A stretch of 45,076 nt of DNA from Candidatus Saccharimonadota bacterium (GCA_017511205.1 JAFWLE010000003.1:1-45076), one strand, 5' to 3'; shown: positions 33,216-41,879, counted from the first letter of the stretch. Notes: generated by a model from the sequence alone, not told the origin. Made by a program: numbers and translations.

Positions 33216-34973
33216 GTGAAAAAAGTTATATATCAACCTACATTCATTACGGCCGGCCTAATAGGCCTTACTGTCTTCTCCGGCTTAATCCTAAGCTCTA
33301 CCATTGTTTTAGCCGAAAGTCTAGATTCCAATGAAGTAGGCGCATCTATAATCGTCCCGGAAGCCTGTACTATGAGCGGACAAGGCATGAGCTCTCACAC
33401 TGCAGAAATCTCAAATGGCGCCTACCGAGCCGACATCGGTACGACCACTATTAATGTAGTTTGCAACGATAATTCCGGATTTTCTATTTTTGCTACCGGA
33501 TTTACTGGAGACGCAATCGCAGAAACAAATAGCAACAAACTAGTAGGGACCAGCGCATCTGGTAACGCTACGATTGACACTGGTACTGCCACATCTGCTG
33601 GTAATCCTGATGTTTCTAACTGGGCCATGAAGCTTACTGCTGCTTCTGGAGCAGGAGTAAATTACCCTCTCACTATTTCTACTGGTTATGATAGTTACCA
33701 CGCTGTACCAAATACCTGGACCAAAGTCGCCACCAGATTATCTGGAACTGATTCTGGTACAAATCCCGAAGGTTCTACCATGACTACTACTTACGCCGCT
33801 TATATCAGCAAATCTCAACCAGCCGACACCTATACTGGCAAAGTCAAATACACTCTGGTTCATCCTTCCTCCGAAGTCCCTCCTGCCCCACAACCAAGCC
33901 GTAATAATAACATCGGATACTTCGCTAACAGCGCTCTTGCCACCGGCGTTGTCGGAGACCAATATATCGCCACAGGTGATACTCCAGCCCTCACTGCCAG
34001 TAATTTCTCTAGATCTGGTTATGGTTTTGCTGGTTGGAACGACGCATATGATTATTCCGGCACGTTTTATGGCATGAATGAAACCGTCAACGTCACAGCA
34101 GAAATGGCAGCTAGTGGCATGAGCCTCTATGCCGTCTGGGTAGAATCCAGTGGTTACATGCAAGATTCAAACACTGTGTCAAGTGTTTGCAATAGCCTCA
34201 CCGCCGCCTCAGCTTCTAATCCTAATACTTTGAGTAGCGTAGCTGCTCTAACCGATCGTCGCGACGGTAATACTTATGCCATTGCTAAACTTGCTGACGG
34301 CAAATGCTGGATGATCGAAAATCTCAGGCTAGCTAGCTCCACCGAATTATCCACTTCTAACACTCATAACCCATTCACGATTAATAATGTTGTCTCAATT
34401 GTCAATGATGATAGTACTACTACTAATCATCTTTCGGCTAGCAGTAGTGGTTGGTGCCGAGAAGATTCTGCAACCTGTGATGACCAATCTAAATTAAACT
34501 CCGACAACGTCGATCTTTACCTATCGAATACTACCGGCTCCAAAACTAGCAACATGCATAGCTATGGCAACTATTACAACTGGTACTCTGCTACTGCTGG
34601 TAATGGCACTAGGCTCACTTTATCCGGTTCTACCACTGGAGACATTTGTCCAACTGGCTGGCGCTTGCCTACTGGCGGCACAAATAGCGAAATGACCTCC
34701 ATCAATACCGCAGCCAATGCTGGCTCCACCACTACTAGTGCTGGTCTCAGAACTTTCCCAAATAATTTTGCCTTTGCTGGAATGATTAACTATGACACCG
34801 GAAATGTTTCAGATCGTAGTTGGTACGGCAATTATTGGTCCTCCTCAGCGGCAAATGGTGGAGCTTATGGTATCAGAATCGCCGACGGGGGTGGCGGCAC
34901 CAACCCGACAGATATACCATGGAAATACACTGGCCACAGCGTACGTTGCATTGCGGACCTTCAATATAATTGA
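33216..34973 (+). CDS. Secreted surface protein with InlB-like and FISUMP domains
   Basis: A 585-residue protein. The signal peptide (about 1-34) ends LAES. A beta-rich N-terminal domain follows, with TYTGKVKYTLVHPS closing it near 220. An InlB/Listeria-Bacteroides repeat (about 228-308) has GYGFAGWNDA and LYAVWVE. A C-terminal FISUMP (Fibrobacter major paralogous) domain runs from about 330, with DRRDGNTYAIAKLADGKCWM, ICPTGWRLPTGG and WSSSAANGGAYGIRI. No C-terminal anchor is visible, so it is released or held non-covalently. It is probably an adhesin or host-contact protein. GTG 33216 was chosen from the consensus promoter and signal peptide. It shares repeat type with the protein at the window start. 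Confidence 0.92.
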   Translation: MKKVIYQPTFITAGLIGLTVFSGLILSSTIVLAESLDSNEVGASIIVPEACTMSGQGMSSHTAEISNGAYRADIGTTTINVVCNDNSGFSIFATGFTGDAIAETNSNKLVGTSASGNATIDTGTATSAGNPDVSNWAMKLTAASGAGVNYPLTISTGYDSYHAVPNTWTKVATRLSGTDSGTNPEGSTMTTTYAAYISKSQPADTYTGKVKYTLVHPSSEVPPAPQPSRNNNIGYFANSALATGVVGDQYIATGDTPALTASNFSRSGYGFAGWNDAYDYSGTFYGMNETVNVTAEMAASGMSLYAVWVESSGYMQDSNTVSSVCNSLTAASASNPNTLSSVAALTDRRDGNTYAIAKLADGKCWMIENLRLASSTELSTSNTHNPFTINNVVSIVNDDSTTTNHLSASSSGWCREDSATCDDQSKLNSDNVDLYLSNTTGSKTSNMHSYGNYYNWYSATAGNGTRLTLSGSTTGDICPTGWRLPTGGTNSEMTSINTAANAGSTTTSAGLRTFPNNFAFAGMINYDTGNVSDRSWYGNYWSSSAANGGAYGIRIADGGGGTNPTDIPWKYTGHSVRCIADLQYN

Positions 34974-34987
34974 TTGGGGCTAAACTA

Positions 34988-35212
34988 TTAATCATCAACT
35001 AAATAATCAATTCCTTCATTTTCGATATCTGAAATAATTACCCTTCGACTTCTTAACTCATTACACTGTGCCGTTCTTTTAACTGCTTGATCGTATCCAG
35101 CAAGCGCCGCGTACGGCGCAAATTGTGCTGCCCGCATTTTTCTAGACATACGCGGATGCTGCTTCGGCTCATAATGCGGATGGTTTATAATTTCTTCGTA
35201 TTCACACTTCAT
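34988..35212 (-). CDS. YolD-like protein
   Basis: A 74-residue YolD family member: the EIINHPHYEPKQHPRMS and AAQFAPYAALAGYDQAV stretches are typical. The role is not settled; in Firmicutes it is paired with a UmuC-like polymerase in damage-inducible operons. Here it overlaps the polymerase stop by ATGA, which repeats that arrangement and suggests the pair moved together. Confidence 0.85.
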   Translation of the reverse strand: MKCEYEEIINHPHYEPKQHPRMSRKMRAAQFAPYAALAGYDQAVKRTAQCNELRSRRVIISDIENEGIDYLVDD

Positions 35213-36564
35213 GCTCTGTGCCCTCCAATTTGCTGATTTCTTTCGCGTCCGGTTGCTCCTTCCTCAAAATTAATGCCTTTAAGAATTGCATTTTTACCAT
35301 AGCGTTTTTTGATCGCAATCATTGCTTCATTGGCTCGTTTTTCTTTTGCTAATTTCATTTTTTCCGTTTTTTTATCAAATAGACCTAATTGTCGCGGTAT
35401 TTTCTTCGCATCTTCTTCGCTTTTCACATGACTTACATCTATCATGATTCGTCGGACTTTCAAATCAGGATTTACCGCTTGTTCAAAAATTTTCTCCACC
35501 GCCGAGCAAATTAGATGTGTCGAATTAGTAAAATCTTTCAAATTTTCCGTTCCATGCGCATGTTTTGGTACCATCCGACCATAAAAATCTGCCGCTACTT
35601 CGCCATGATAATTTTCTAGACTAGATTTGTCATATCCCACTGTCAAAATCACTTGGTCAGTTACCAGTTTTTTGTTCAGCAAGTTTAAACCCACATCCTC
35701 TGCCATTTCTAACGCCACCACCTTTGCTTTGTCAAAGCTATATGGTTCCTTCAAAACCTGTCCCGACGAATACGAACTACTTTCCGGGCGATATACCTTG
35801 ATTTCCGAAATCTCACATGGCTCCCAACCCCAAGCATGGTCAATCAAAAGTTCTGCATTAATACCAAACAGCTTATACAAAAGATCTTCGTCTTTCTCCG
35901 AACAAAGCGCCACGTCACCCATCGTAAAAAGTCCGTGTTTTTCTAATCTGGAAGAAATGCCCTTTCCTACTCGCCAAAAATCTGTCAGTGGACGATGCTC
36001 CCATAGCTCCTTCCGGTAGCTCATTTCATTTAGTTCCGCAATCCTCACACCATCTTTATCTGACTCTTTATGTTTTGCTACAATGTCCATCGCCACTTTC
36101 GCGAGATATAAATTCGTGCCAATCCCAGCCGTCGCCGTCACGCCAGTTTCCTTTAAAACCTCCTTAATCATTTTCATCGCGAGTTCCCTGGCTGACATTT
36201 TATAAGTCTTTAAATACGGCGTCGCATCAATAAAAACCTCATCAACCGAATAAACGTGGATATCTTCTTCCGCAATATATCTTAGATAAATATTATAAAT
36301 ACGCGTACTGTAGCTGATATAATACGCCATCCGCGGCCTCGCGATAATGAAATCCTTAGCCTTTTGCTTTACTTCATAGAGCCTAGCCCGCCCAGGAATA
36401 CCTAGCTTTTTCAAAGCCGGCGAAACCGCGAGACATATCGTCTTATCGGTCCGCGATTCATCCGCCACCACCAGCTTCGCCGTCAAAGGATCTAGCCCCC
36501 GCTCCACACACTCCACCGACGCGTAAAAGGACTTTAAATCTATCGCAATATAAACCTTCCCCAT
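35209..36564 (-). CDS. Y-family DNA polymerase (UmuC/UvrX-like)
   Basis: Translesion polymerase that copies damaged templates with low fidelity. The palm has IDLKSFYASVE (metal Asp near the N-terminus) and YSVDEVFID with catalytic Asp and Glu (about 104-106). The fingers carry the Y-family SPALKKLGI and RARLYEV segments, and the HhH thumb (WRVGKGISSRLEKHG) and little finger follow. It has no obvious beta-clamp motif that I can pin down. The frame could start at GTG 36579, but that lies within the -10 box; ATG 36564 is 6 bases after TATAAT. At 451 residues it is close to Firmicute UvrX. Confidence 0.92.
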   Translation of the reverse strand: MGKVYIAIDLKSFYASVECVERGLDPLTAKLVVADESRTDKTICLAVSPALKKLGIPGRARLYEVKQKAKDFIIARPRMAYYISYSTRIYNIYLRYIAEEDIHVYSVDEVFIDATPYLKTYKMSARELAMKMIKEVLKETGVTATAGIGTNLYLAKVAMDIVAKHKESDKDGVRIAELNEMSYRKELWEHRPLTDFWRVGKGISSRLEKHGLFTMGDVALCSEKDEDLLYKLFGINAELLIDHAWGWEPCEISEIKVYRPESSSYSSGQVLKEPYSFDKAKVVALEMAEDVGLNLLNKKLVTDQVILTVGYDKSSLENYHGEVAADFYGRMVPKHAHGTENLKDFTNSTHLICSAVEKIFEQAVNPDLKVRRIMIDVSHVKSEEDAKKIPRQLGLFDKKTEKMKLAKEKRANEAMIAIKKRYGKNAILKGINFEEGATGRERNQQIGGHRA

Positions 36565-36570
36565 AAGACC

Positions 36571-36576
36571 ATTATA
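36571..36576 (-). promoter_or_regulatory. Y-family polymerase -10 box, leaderless spacing
   Basis: TATAAT on the minus strand with a 6-base gap to ATG 36564. It decides the start codon. No LexA-like palindrome is evident. Confidence 0.65.
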
Positions 36577-36652
36577 CACGAATAGCTAAACGATTAAATA
36601 ACTGAAAATCACCAATCTATGCCTATATGGAAATAAATTTTTGCAAGAAAAA

Positions 36653-36670
36653 GGCAGCTTTAAAGCTGCC
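36653..36670 (-). terminator. Terminator of the 59/203-residue operon
   Basis: An 18-base palindrome (GGCAGC/GCTGCC outer stem) followed by TTTTTC on the minus strand. An orphan AAAGGAGGTGA sits just upstream with no credible start after it. Confidence 0.8.
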
Positions 36671-36687
36671 TAATAAATTCACCTCCT

Positions 36688-36867
36688 TTAATCACATTTA
36701 CTCACTAATAATACTTCACAACCAGGATATTTACTAACTATTCTCCTAGCGCCAAGCTCGCTATGTGCAGTCACAGTCTCAGAGTAAACTCCGGGCGTCA
36801 CATACGGATCATAGCAAGTCTTACGCTCTTCATATTTTACAATATACTTATTCAAACCCTTCCTCAT
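36688..36867 (-). CDS. Small 59-residue protein, function unknown
   Basis: A short frame with AAGGAG nine bases before ATG 36867 and a stop at 36688. The protein begins MRKGLNKYIVKYEERK, then CYDPYVTPGVYSETV and ends VLLVSKCD. It is lysine- and valine-rich with two further Cys and no membrane helix. It lies 15 bases downstream of the 203-residue gene in the same operon. Its style resembles small phage or conjugative-element proteins of Firmicutes. The excellent ribosome-binding site and coding-like composition support it as real. Confidence 0.72.
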   Translation of the reverse strand: MRKGLNKYIVKYEERKTCYDPYVTPGVYSETVTAHSELGARRIVSKYPGCEVLLVSKCD

Positions 36868-36882
36868 TCTATATCACTCCTT

Positions 36883-37494
36883 TTACTTATTCCATTCTTC
36901 ACCCAGAACTTCACTTGCAAGCCCGTAAGCCACAAAGTCATTCTCGCTCAGAATATATCGATCACCCACAGCAAGATCATCTGGATCATCCTTGTTGTAA
37001 GGAGCACAGAAGTAGCATTTTTCATCTCCATTCTGTGTACCACCCCAAGGAGCCTCGATCTCAACCGCATCACCAGTATCATTCTGAATGATTCTTGCCA
37101 TACCCTTAGCACGATATACGCCAGGTTTATCCGTAAGCTCGTAACGTTTCTGGAACGTAGCATCCGGAATAGCATAGTTATTATCTCGATCAGTGTCATA
37201 TGCCTTAGGATTAGTAGCGATCCACTCACCAACCTCTACAGGACGCGTGTCCTCAAGCTCAGCTTTGCGAATAAAACCACCTTCACCTTCAGCAGAAACC
37301 TCACGCATTACGTAAGTATCGATCACATACTGTGCTTTCTCATTATCAAAGCGAATGTCCTTATCAGCATATTCACCAGCCTTAAGTCCATCCTCAGTAA
37401 TCTGTATAGCCTTAATAATGCCTTTCTTAGCATAGATATCTGCCATTGCGAACTTGTCGTTGTACTCTCCAGTATTCAAATTAATCTTTTTCAT
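36883..37494 (-). CDS. 203-residue soluble protein, function unknown (possibly PGDYG-like)
   Basis: The start ATG 37494 has AAGGAGGG upstream; the open frame extends 7 codons further without support. The protein is soluble and acidic, with VGEWIATNPKAYDTD, IPDATFQKRYE, GVYRAKGMARIIQN, EIEAPWGGTQNGDEKCYF and DRYILSENDFVAYG. The pattern (WIATNP, FxKRYE, GVYRAKG, APWG) recalls a family of small Firmicute/phage proteins near the PGDYG domain, but I am not certain. Nothing shows a catalytic site. Its consensus promoter, long leader and strong ribosome-binding site contrast with neighbouring leaderless genes, which points to horizontal acquisition. Confidence 0.75.
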   Translation of the reverse strand: MKKINLNTGEYNDKFAMADIYAKKGIIKAIQITEDGLKAGEYADKDIRFDNEKAQYVIDTYVMREVSAEGEGGFIRKAELEDTRPVEVGEWIATNPKAYDTDRDNNYAIPDATFQKRYELTDKPGVYRAKGMARIIQNDTGDAVEIEAPWGGTQNGDEKCYFCAPYNKDDPDDLAVGDRYILSENDFVAYGLASEVLGEEWNK

Positions 37495-37635
37495 GTAGTG
37501 TTCCCTCCTTATCAATCATTTTCAACATTTATACACTACTGCTAATTGAGTAAACTTTTTTAACGTACTATCTGTAAGATTTCATTCACACCAACCTTAC
37601 AACCTAATTATAGCACACTTTTATTAAAATGTCAA
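37495..37635 (-). promoter_or_regulatory. Perfect sigma-70 promoter and about 105-base leader of the 203-residue gene
   Basis: TTGACA (37630-37635), a 17-base spacer and TATAAT (37607-37612), all on the minus strand: a full consensus match. In the leader, GTAGTGT pairs with ACACTAC immediately before the ATG, placing the ribosome-binding site in the loop. GTAAG/CTTAC lies nearer the 5' end. The leader may control translation. Between 37640 and 37816 I see only the hairpins noted next. Confidence 0.75.
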
Positions 37636-37718
37636 TGCTTATAACATCAACCACACCTATTTACCTCATATCAAAACATACACCTGACAGAACAACATAA
37701 AGTACGGCATTTATCCGG

Positions 37719-37781
37719 TCTTATATCATAAAGACCGAACTCATAAATAACAAAATAACCCCTGCAATTCAAGGGTTTTAC
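37719..37781 (-). terminator. Hairpins downstream of tRNA-Leu
   Basis: AACCC/GGGTT around 37757-37777 and CGGTCTT/AAAGACCG around 37719-37741. On the minus strand the first follows tRNA-Leu and ends near ATTTTG. Both are plausible tRNA-Leu terminators. Confidence 0.5.
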
Positions 37782-37816
37782 GTTTAATGGATGACCCTCC
37801 AGTAAATGGAAGATTT

Positions 37817-37901
37817 TGGTGCCCGAGATGGGACTTGAACCCATACGGATTTCTCCATTCGATTTTAAGTCGAACGCGTATACCAATTCCGCCACTCGGG
37901 C
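37817..37901 (-). tRNA. tRNA-Leu (anticodon UAA)
   Basis: Class II tRNA with long variable arm (TGGAGAAATCC). Acceptor GCCCGAG/CTCGGGC, anticodon stem TTCGA/TCGAA with loop CTTAAAA (TAA), T loop TTCAAGT, discriminator A and CCA. TATAAT (37910-37915 minus) lies 8 bases upstream. Confidence 0.95.
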
Positions 37902-37920
37902 ACGCCTCTATTATACCACA

Positions 37921-38694
37921 TCAGGCTAGATATTGCACTGCTGCGTTTGCTGCTACTGCTCCATCCGCTGCCGCCGTTACTAGTTGACGTGTTTCCTTAG
38001 TCCGACAATCTCCCGCCACAAATACACCAGGACAGGAAGTCTCGCAGTTTTCCCCTGCATCAATATATCCATTCTCGTCCAGCTTTACTAGAGATTTTAG
38101 AAACTCCGTATTCGGCACTCGTCCAATCGCTGCAAAAACCGCTACTGCTTCATCCGGAATTGGATCATCATGGTGAATATGATAGACTTTCGAGCAGATT
38201 CCTTCAAGATATTTAATCTCATATTTTGCCGTGTTTCCACTACCTACCACTACCACCGGTTTACCCTTATAAAGTGCCCCGTCACAAGTCGCGCAATAAG
38301 AAATCGGCCGTTTTCCAGCTTCTTTAGTTTGTTTTTCGCTTAATTTCCTAGGTTCCGTCCCAACTGCCAGAATTATCGCACCAGATGAATATTCTTCATC
38401 CTCAATTTTTACCAAAAACTCCCCATTTTCAGCTGTTTTTTGTATCGAAATTACTTCATCATATTCAACTTCCACACCTAGATTATTCACCTGGTGATAT
38501 ATTTTGTTCATTAAATCTGGCCCCGAAACACCTGGATCTCCTGGCCAATTATCAACTTTTAAAGTATTAATAATCTGCCCACCATGGATTTTACCTTCCA
38601 GAACCAAAACCGACTTTCCAGCCCTTCTCGCATAAATCGCCGCTGTGAGACCTGCCATTCCCGCCCCGATGATAATGATATCTTTTTTCGTCAT
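37921..38694 (-). CDS. Truncated thioredoxin reductase-like flavoprotein
   Basis: A 257-residue protein, about 50 short of TrxB. FAD-binding GAGMAGLTAAIYARRAGKSV, the WPGDPGVSGPDLM segment, redox pair CATC (Cys134/Cys137) and the C-terminal GVFVAGDC are intact. The NADPH domain is cut: GSGNTAKYEIKYL replaces the usual GGGDSA motif and, after YHIHHDD, about 45 residues are missing before VFAAIGRVPNTE. It overlaps thioredoxin by 4 bases and follows GPx, so it should reduce thioredoxin. The altered pyridine-nucleotide site suggests NADH or another donor. Confident as a family member, less so on its electron source. Confidence 0.88.
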   Translation of the reverse strand: MTKKDIIIIGAGMAGLTAAIYARRAGKSVLVLEGKIHGGQIINTLKVDNWPGDPGVSGPDLMNKIYHQVNNLGVEVEYDEVISIQKTAENGEFLVKIEDEEYSSGAIILAVGTEPRKLSEKQTKEAGKRPISYCATCDGALYKGKPVVVVGSGNTAKYEIKYLEGICSKVYHIHHDDPIPDEAVAVFAAIGRVPNTEFLKSLVKLDENGYIDAGENCETSCPGVFVAGDCRTKETRQLVTAAADGAVAANAAVQYLA

Positions 38695-38954
38695 TTTGCC
38701 TTTCCTAACATTTTTTCAAGTTTTTTCGTGGTCACAACCCCCACCTCTCTCGTCACTTCTTCCCCGTCTTTTTCTAGAACTAAACAAGGGATACTCGAGA
38801 CATCGTATTCCTCTGCCAAATCTTCCTCGTCATCAATATTGATACGCTGAATCTCTATCTCAGGATGCAATTCTTCAAATTCTTCTACCACGGTTTTGAT
38901 CATCTGACACGGACCACACCAATCTGCATAAAAATCTTTTAAGACTACACTCAT
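38691..38954 (-). CDS. trxA: Thioredoxin
   Basis: An 87-residue thioredoxin with active site WCGPC (12-16) and cis-Pro loop SSIPCLVL. It lacks the first beta strand and helix of E. coli Trx, so it is shorter than the usual 105. It sits between the peroxidase and reductase genes, overlapping both by 4 bases (ATGA), and so belongs to one operon. It likely passes electrons from the flavoprotein to the GPx-like peroxidase. Confidence 0.93.
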   Translation of the reverse strand: MSVVLKDFYADWCGPCQMIKTVVEEFEELHPEIEIQRINIDDEEDLAEEYDVSSIPCLVLEKDGEEVTREVGVVTTKKLEKMLGKAK

Positions 38955-39496
38955 TTCAGAAGCTCCTTAATGTTTTCTTCCATCTCTGCTGGCGTATCAG
39001 TCGGACCAAACCTAAACACTACTTTACCATTTTTATCTACCAAAAACTTCGTGAAATTCCATTTGATAAAGCCCTTTTCCTTTGAAACGCCTGGCATTTT
39101 AGAAATTGCCTTCATCGCTATTTTATTCTTCATGCCTTTTGGCTCTGGGTCCTCACTTATTTCATTCTTTAAAAAAGTATATAGTGGCTCAGCCTCATCT
39201 CCATTCACCTCAATTTTAGCTAGTTGGTCAAAGGTCGTCTTGTATTTAGCCGTGCAAAAAGCATGTATTTCGTTATCATCACCAGGCGCTTGATGCCCAA
39301 ACTGATTACACGGAAAATCCAAAATTAGGAGTCCTTTTTCGCGATATTTTTTGTATAAATTCTCCAAACCTTCATATTGTGGTGTAAAACCACAACCCGT
39401 CGCCGTATTCACAATCAGTAATACTTTACCTTTTAGAGAAGCAAGATCCAGCTCGCTTCCATCGCGCTTTTTTACTTTAAAATCATATATACTCAT
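38951..39496 (-). CDS. Glutathione peroxidase-family thiol peroxidase
   Basis: A 181-residue peroxidase reducing hydrogen peroxide or lipid peroxides. Active-site NTATGCGFTPQYEGLE has Cys35 in place of selenocysteine, DFPCNQFGHQAPG has the family Gln, and IKWNFTKFLVDKNG has the Trp-Asn pair. Bacterial Cys-type members use thioredoxin, fitting the operon. The ATG at 39496 has AGGAG upstream and TATAAT at 39518-39523 (minus). An inverted repeat ACTCATA/TATGAGT spans the start site and ribosome-binding region and could be an operator. Confidence 0.93.
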   Translation of the reverse strand: MSIYDFKVKKRDGSELDLASLKGKVLLIVNTATGCGFTPQYEGLENLYKKYREKGLLILDFPCNQFGHQAPGDDNEIHAFCTAKYKTTFDQLAKIEVNGDEAEPLYTFLKNEISEDPEPKGMKNKIAMKAISKMPGVSKEKGFIKWNFTKFLVDKNGKVVFRFGPTDTPAEMEENIKELLK

Positions 39497-39615
39497 AAAA
39501 ACTCCTATTATGAGTAAATTATAGCACGATGGATTGTTTTTCTAAATGTATTTTCTGGACGCAAAAACTAATTGAATGGGCTGATATATGCCGTAAAGCC
39601 TACTCTACTTTCTAC

Positions 39616-41736
39616 TTAAACTTTATTAATCACCGGAATTACGATCGGTGTATGCCCCGTCGCGTCAAAGAGAATGTGTTCCACATCCTCTTTAATTTCT
39701 TCCTTCAAAACTTTCATCTCAGGGTCAGTTGAAATCGATTTATCAGTCTTCTGTCTGAGATAATGCCGAATTTTGCCAATCAGCTCTTCCGAATTGTCTA
39801 GATAAATAAATGCTCTCGATACAATATCCGGCGTTTTCATCAAATGCCCAGTTTTCTTGCTGAGTGTCAAAATCAACACAAAAATCCCCTCACGCGAAAT
39901 ATGAATCCGATCCTTCACTACTGCTTCATGCACCTGCTGATCTGCATCGTCATAAAGTTTATTCCCTACGTGAATTCTCCCCGCCTTACGAATTGTTTTT
40001 TCCGGTGTTAATTCCACAATATCACCATCATCCGAAATTAAAATTCGCGACTTATCCATTCCAATCACATTCTCCGCCATCTCGGCATTATGTTCTAGCA
40101 TATAAAATTCTCCGTGATATGGCATATAATTTGTCGGATGGAGCCTTGTCACAAAATCTACATGATCCTCAAAATAAGCATGACCCGATAAATGCAAGGG
40201 CCCAATATTAGTTAAATGCGTTTTACCATTTTGAATCACTTGCGCCCCCTCACGCAAAAGTCCATCCACTGTCGAAACCACATGCGGCTCATTTCCGGGG
40301 ATCGGATTCGAAGAAAATACAATTGTATCGGTTGATTTAATCTTAATGTATTTATGCGCGCCCGTCACCATCCGATTCAGCACTGCATTTAGCTCCCCTT
40401 GCGAGCCAGTACACACGATACATATTTTTTCATCCGGCAACTTGATGATGTCTTCCATTTTTACAATCGTATCTTTTGGCACCTTTATAGCCTTTGACCG
40501 AAGTGCTACTTCCACGTTATTAATCATCGAGAAGCCCGAAAACGCCACCTTGCGTCCACGTTTAGCTGCCTCATTCAAAATCAACTCAATTCTCGAAATC
40601 TGCGATGAGAAGCATGAAATAATCACTCGTCCGTTCGCATAGTGGTCCATCACTTTACCCAGATTCTCACCCACATCGTATTCCGAATGCGGATGATGCC
40701 CTGGCGAATCAATATTGGTCGACTCGTTTAGCATCAAATCCACCCCCTCCTTTGCCACAATTTCATCTATGCGTTCATAATCCGTCTGAATACCCATCGG
40801 ATTATTCTCATGTCGCCAGTCACCAGAAAAGTAGATTAGCCCATTAGGTGTCCTCACCACGATCGCCGTATTACCCGGGATCGAATGCAAAGTATGGATA
40901 AATTCCACCGAAAAATGCTCACTCACTTTAATAATCTCATGTTTCAGAGGATCCACACTGATGTAATTCATCTCCGGCTCTTCATCTTCGAGCTCCGACA
41001 TCTGCTTTTTGATCATTCCTAGTGTAAAATCCGTCCCGTAAATCGGTGTCAAGTGTGAAAACTTCGGCAAAAGCTGTTTACATGCCCCGATGTGATCTAG
41101 ATGTGCATGTGTAAAGCAAATCGCCTTTACCTTCGAAATATTATCTTCTAGATATTTAATATCTGGGATCAAATAGTTCACCCCAGGATAATCGTCACCC
41201 GCAAATAGCACCCCCATATCTATCACCACCATCTCGGATTTATATTCAAGAATGGTCATATTTTTACCAATACCGAATTCACCCACCCCACCAATCGGGA
41301 TAATCCGCACCGATTCAGGGTCTGGCCGCATCTGTTTCAACTTCGCATTCGTAACCTGCTCACCACCGTAGCCATTATAGCGTGATTTATTCACCGGCAC
41401 CCCAATGATATGCTGTGTAGCCTGTGCATTCACATCTTGAGAAAGCATTCTCTGATGATGCATTACTTCACCTTTTTTCGCCGAAACCGACAAATTGACT
41501 TTCCTCTGCTCCGCCTCTAACTTCGCTTGAGATTTATCAGCTTTTTTCGCACTTTTCTTAGTACTTTTTTTAGCCTGAGTAGCTTTTGCTACCAATTTTT
41601 CATCTTTACCGCCTGGCTTAAAATTCGCATTAAAATTCCGATTTTGAGCTTCTTCAAACTGCCTCTTAATATCTGGCAATCTCTCTGCTCGCGATTTTAA
41701 CAGCCTAGCACGGCGCTCTTCTTCTTTTGAATTCAT
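39616..41736 (-). CDS. rnj: Ribonuclease J with long basic N-terminal extension
   Basis: Metallo-beta-lactamase/beta-CASP ribonuclease for mRNA decay and rRNA maturation. The core begins near residue 140 (RIIPIGGVGEFGIGKNM). Metal-binding HAHLDHIG is at about 210-217, with beta-CASP motifs including the SGDWRHE region and the late HxSGHA-type motif (HLSGHAYFEDH). A C-terminal domain of about 130 residues follows. The first 140 residues form an added Lys/Ala-rich arm (KSTKKSAKKADKSQAKL), likely disordered and RNA-binding. Start ATG 41736 has AAGGAAC upstream. It diverges from nusA, which keeps RNA synthesis and decay genes together. Confidence 0.95.
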   Translation of the reverse strand: MNSKEEERRARLLKSRAERLPDIKRQFEEAQNRNFNANFKPGGKDEKLVAKATQAKKSTKKSAKKADKSQAKLEAEQRKVNLSVSAKKGEVMHHQRMLSQDVNAQATQHIIGVPVNKSRYNGYGGEQVTNAKLKQMRPDPESVRIIPIGGVGEFGIGKNMTILEYKSEMVVIDMGVLFAGDDYPGVNYLIPDIKYLEDNISKVKAICFTHAHLDHIGACKQLLPKFSHLTPIYGTDFTLGMIKKQMSELEDEEPEMNYISVDPLKHEIIKVSEHFSVEFIHTLHSIPGNTAIVVRTPNGLIYFSGDWRHENNPMGIQTDYERIDEIVAKEGVDLMLNESTNIDSPGHHPHSEYDVGENLGKVMDHYANGRVIISCFSSQISRIELILNEAAKRGRKVAFSGFSMINNVEVALRSKAIKVPKDTIVKMEDIIKLPDEKICIVCTGSQGELNAVLNRMVTGAHKYIKIKSTDTIVFSSNPIPGNEPHVVSTVDGLLREGAQVIQNGKTHLTNIGPLHLSGHAYFEDHVDFVTRLHPTNYMPYHGEFYMLEHNAEMAENVIGMDKSRILISDDGDIVELTPEKTIRKAGRIHVGNKLYDDADQQVHEAVVKDRIHISREGIFVLILTLSKKTGHLMKTPDIVSRAFIYLDNSEELIGKIRHYLRQKTDKSISTDPEMKVLKEEIKEDVEHILFDATGHTPIVIPVINKV

Positions 41737-41789
41737 AAGTTCCTTTTTTATTACAAGTATTAAACAGTAACTCTATTATACCAAACTGC

Positions 41790-41818
41790 TTGCATTTTTT
41801 CAAGACCTTTGCTATAAT
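41790..41818 (+). promoter_or_regulatory. nusA promoter
   Basis: TTGCAT (41790-41795), 17 bases, TATAAT (41813-41818). Predicted start at about 41825, giving a leader of about 55 bases. A minus-strand TATAAT (41775-41780) for rnj lies just upstream. Confidence 0.75.
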
Positions 41819-41835
41819 TAATCTATACAGATTTG

Positions 41836-41864
41836 ACCGACTCTTGAGATAGAGGCGGTTTTTT
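41836..41864 (+). terminator. Terminator-like hairpin in the nusA leader
   Basis: ACCG-a-CTCT, loop TGAGAT, AGAG-g-CGGT, then six T (41859-41864). It lies between the predicted transcription start and the nusA ribosome-binding site. It has the form of an intrinsic terminator and could allow NusA, a termination factor, to set its own level. Confidence 0.65.
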
Positions 41865-41879
41865 AAATGAAAGGAAAAA

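Noticed and set aside
39529-39732. Plus-strand open frame between gpx and rnj
   Set aside because: It runs into the conserved 3' end of rnj in antisense and lacks a ribosome-binding site.
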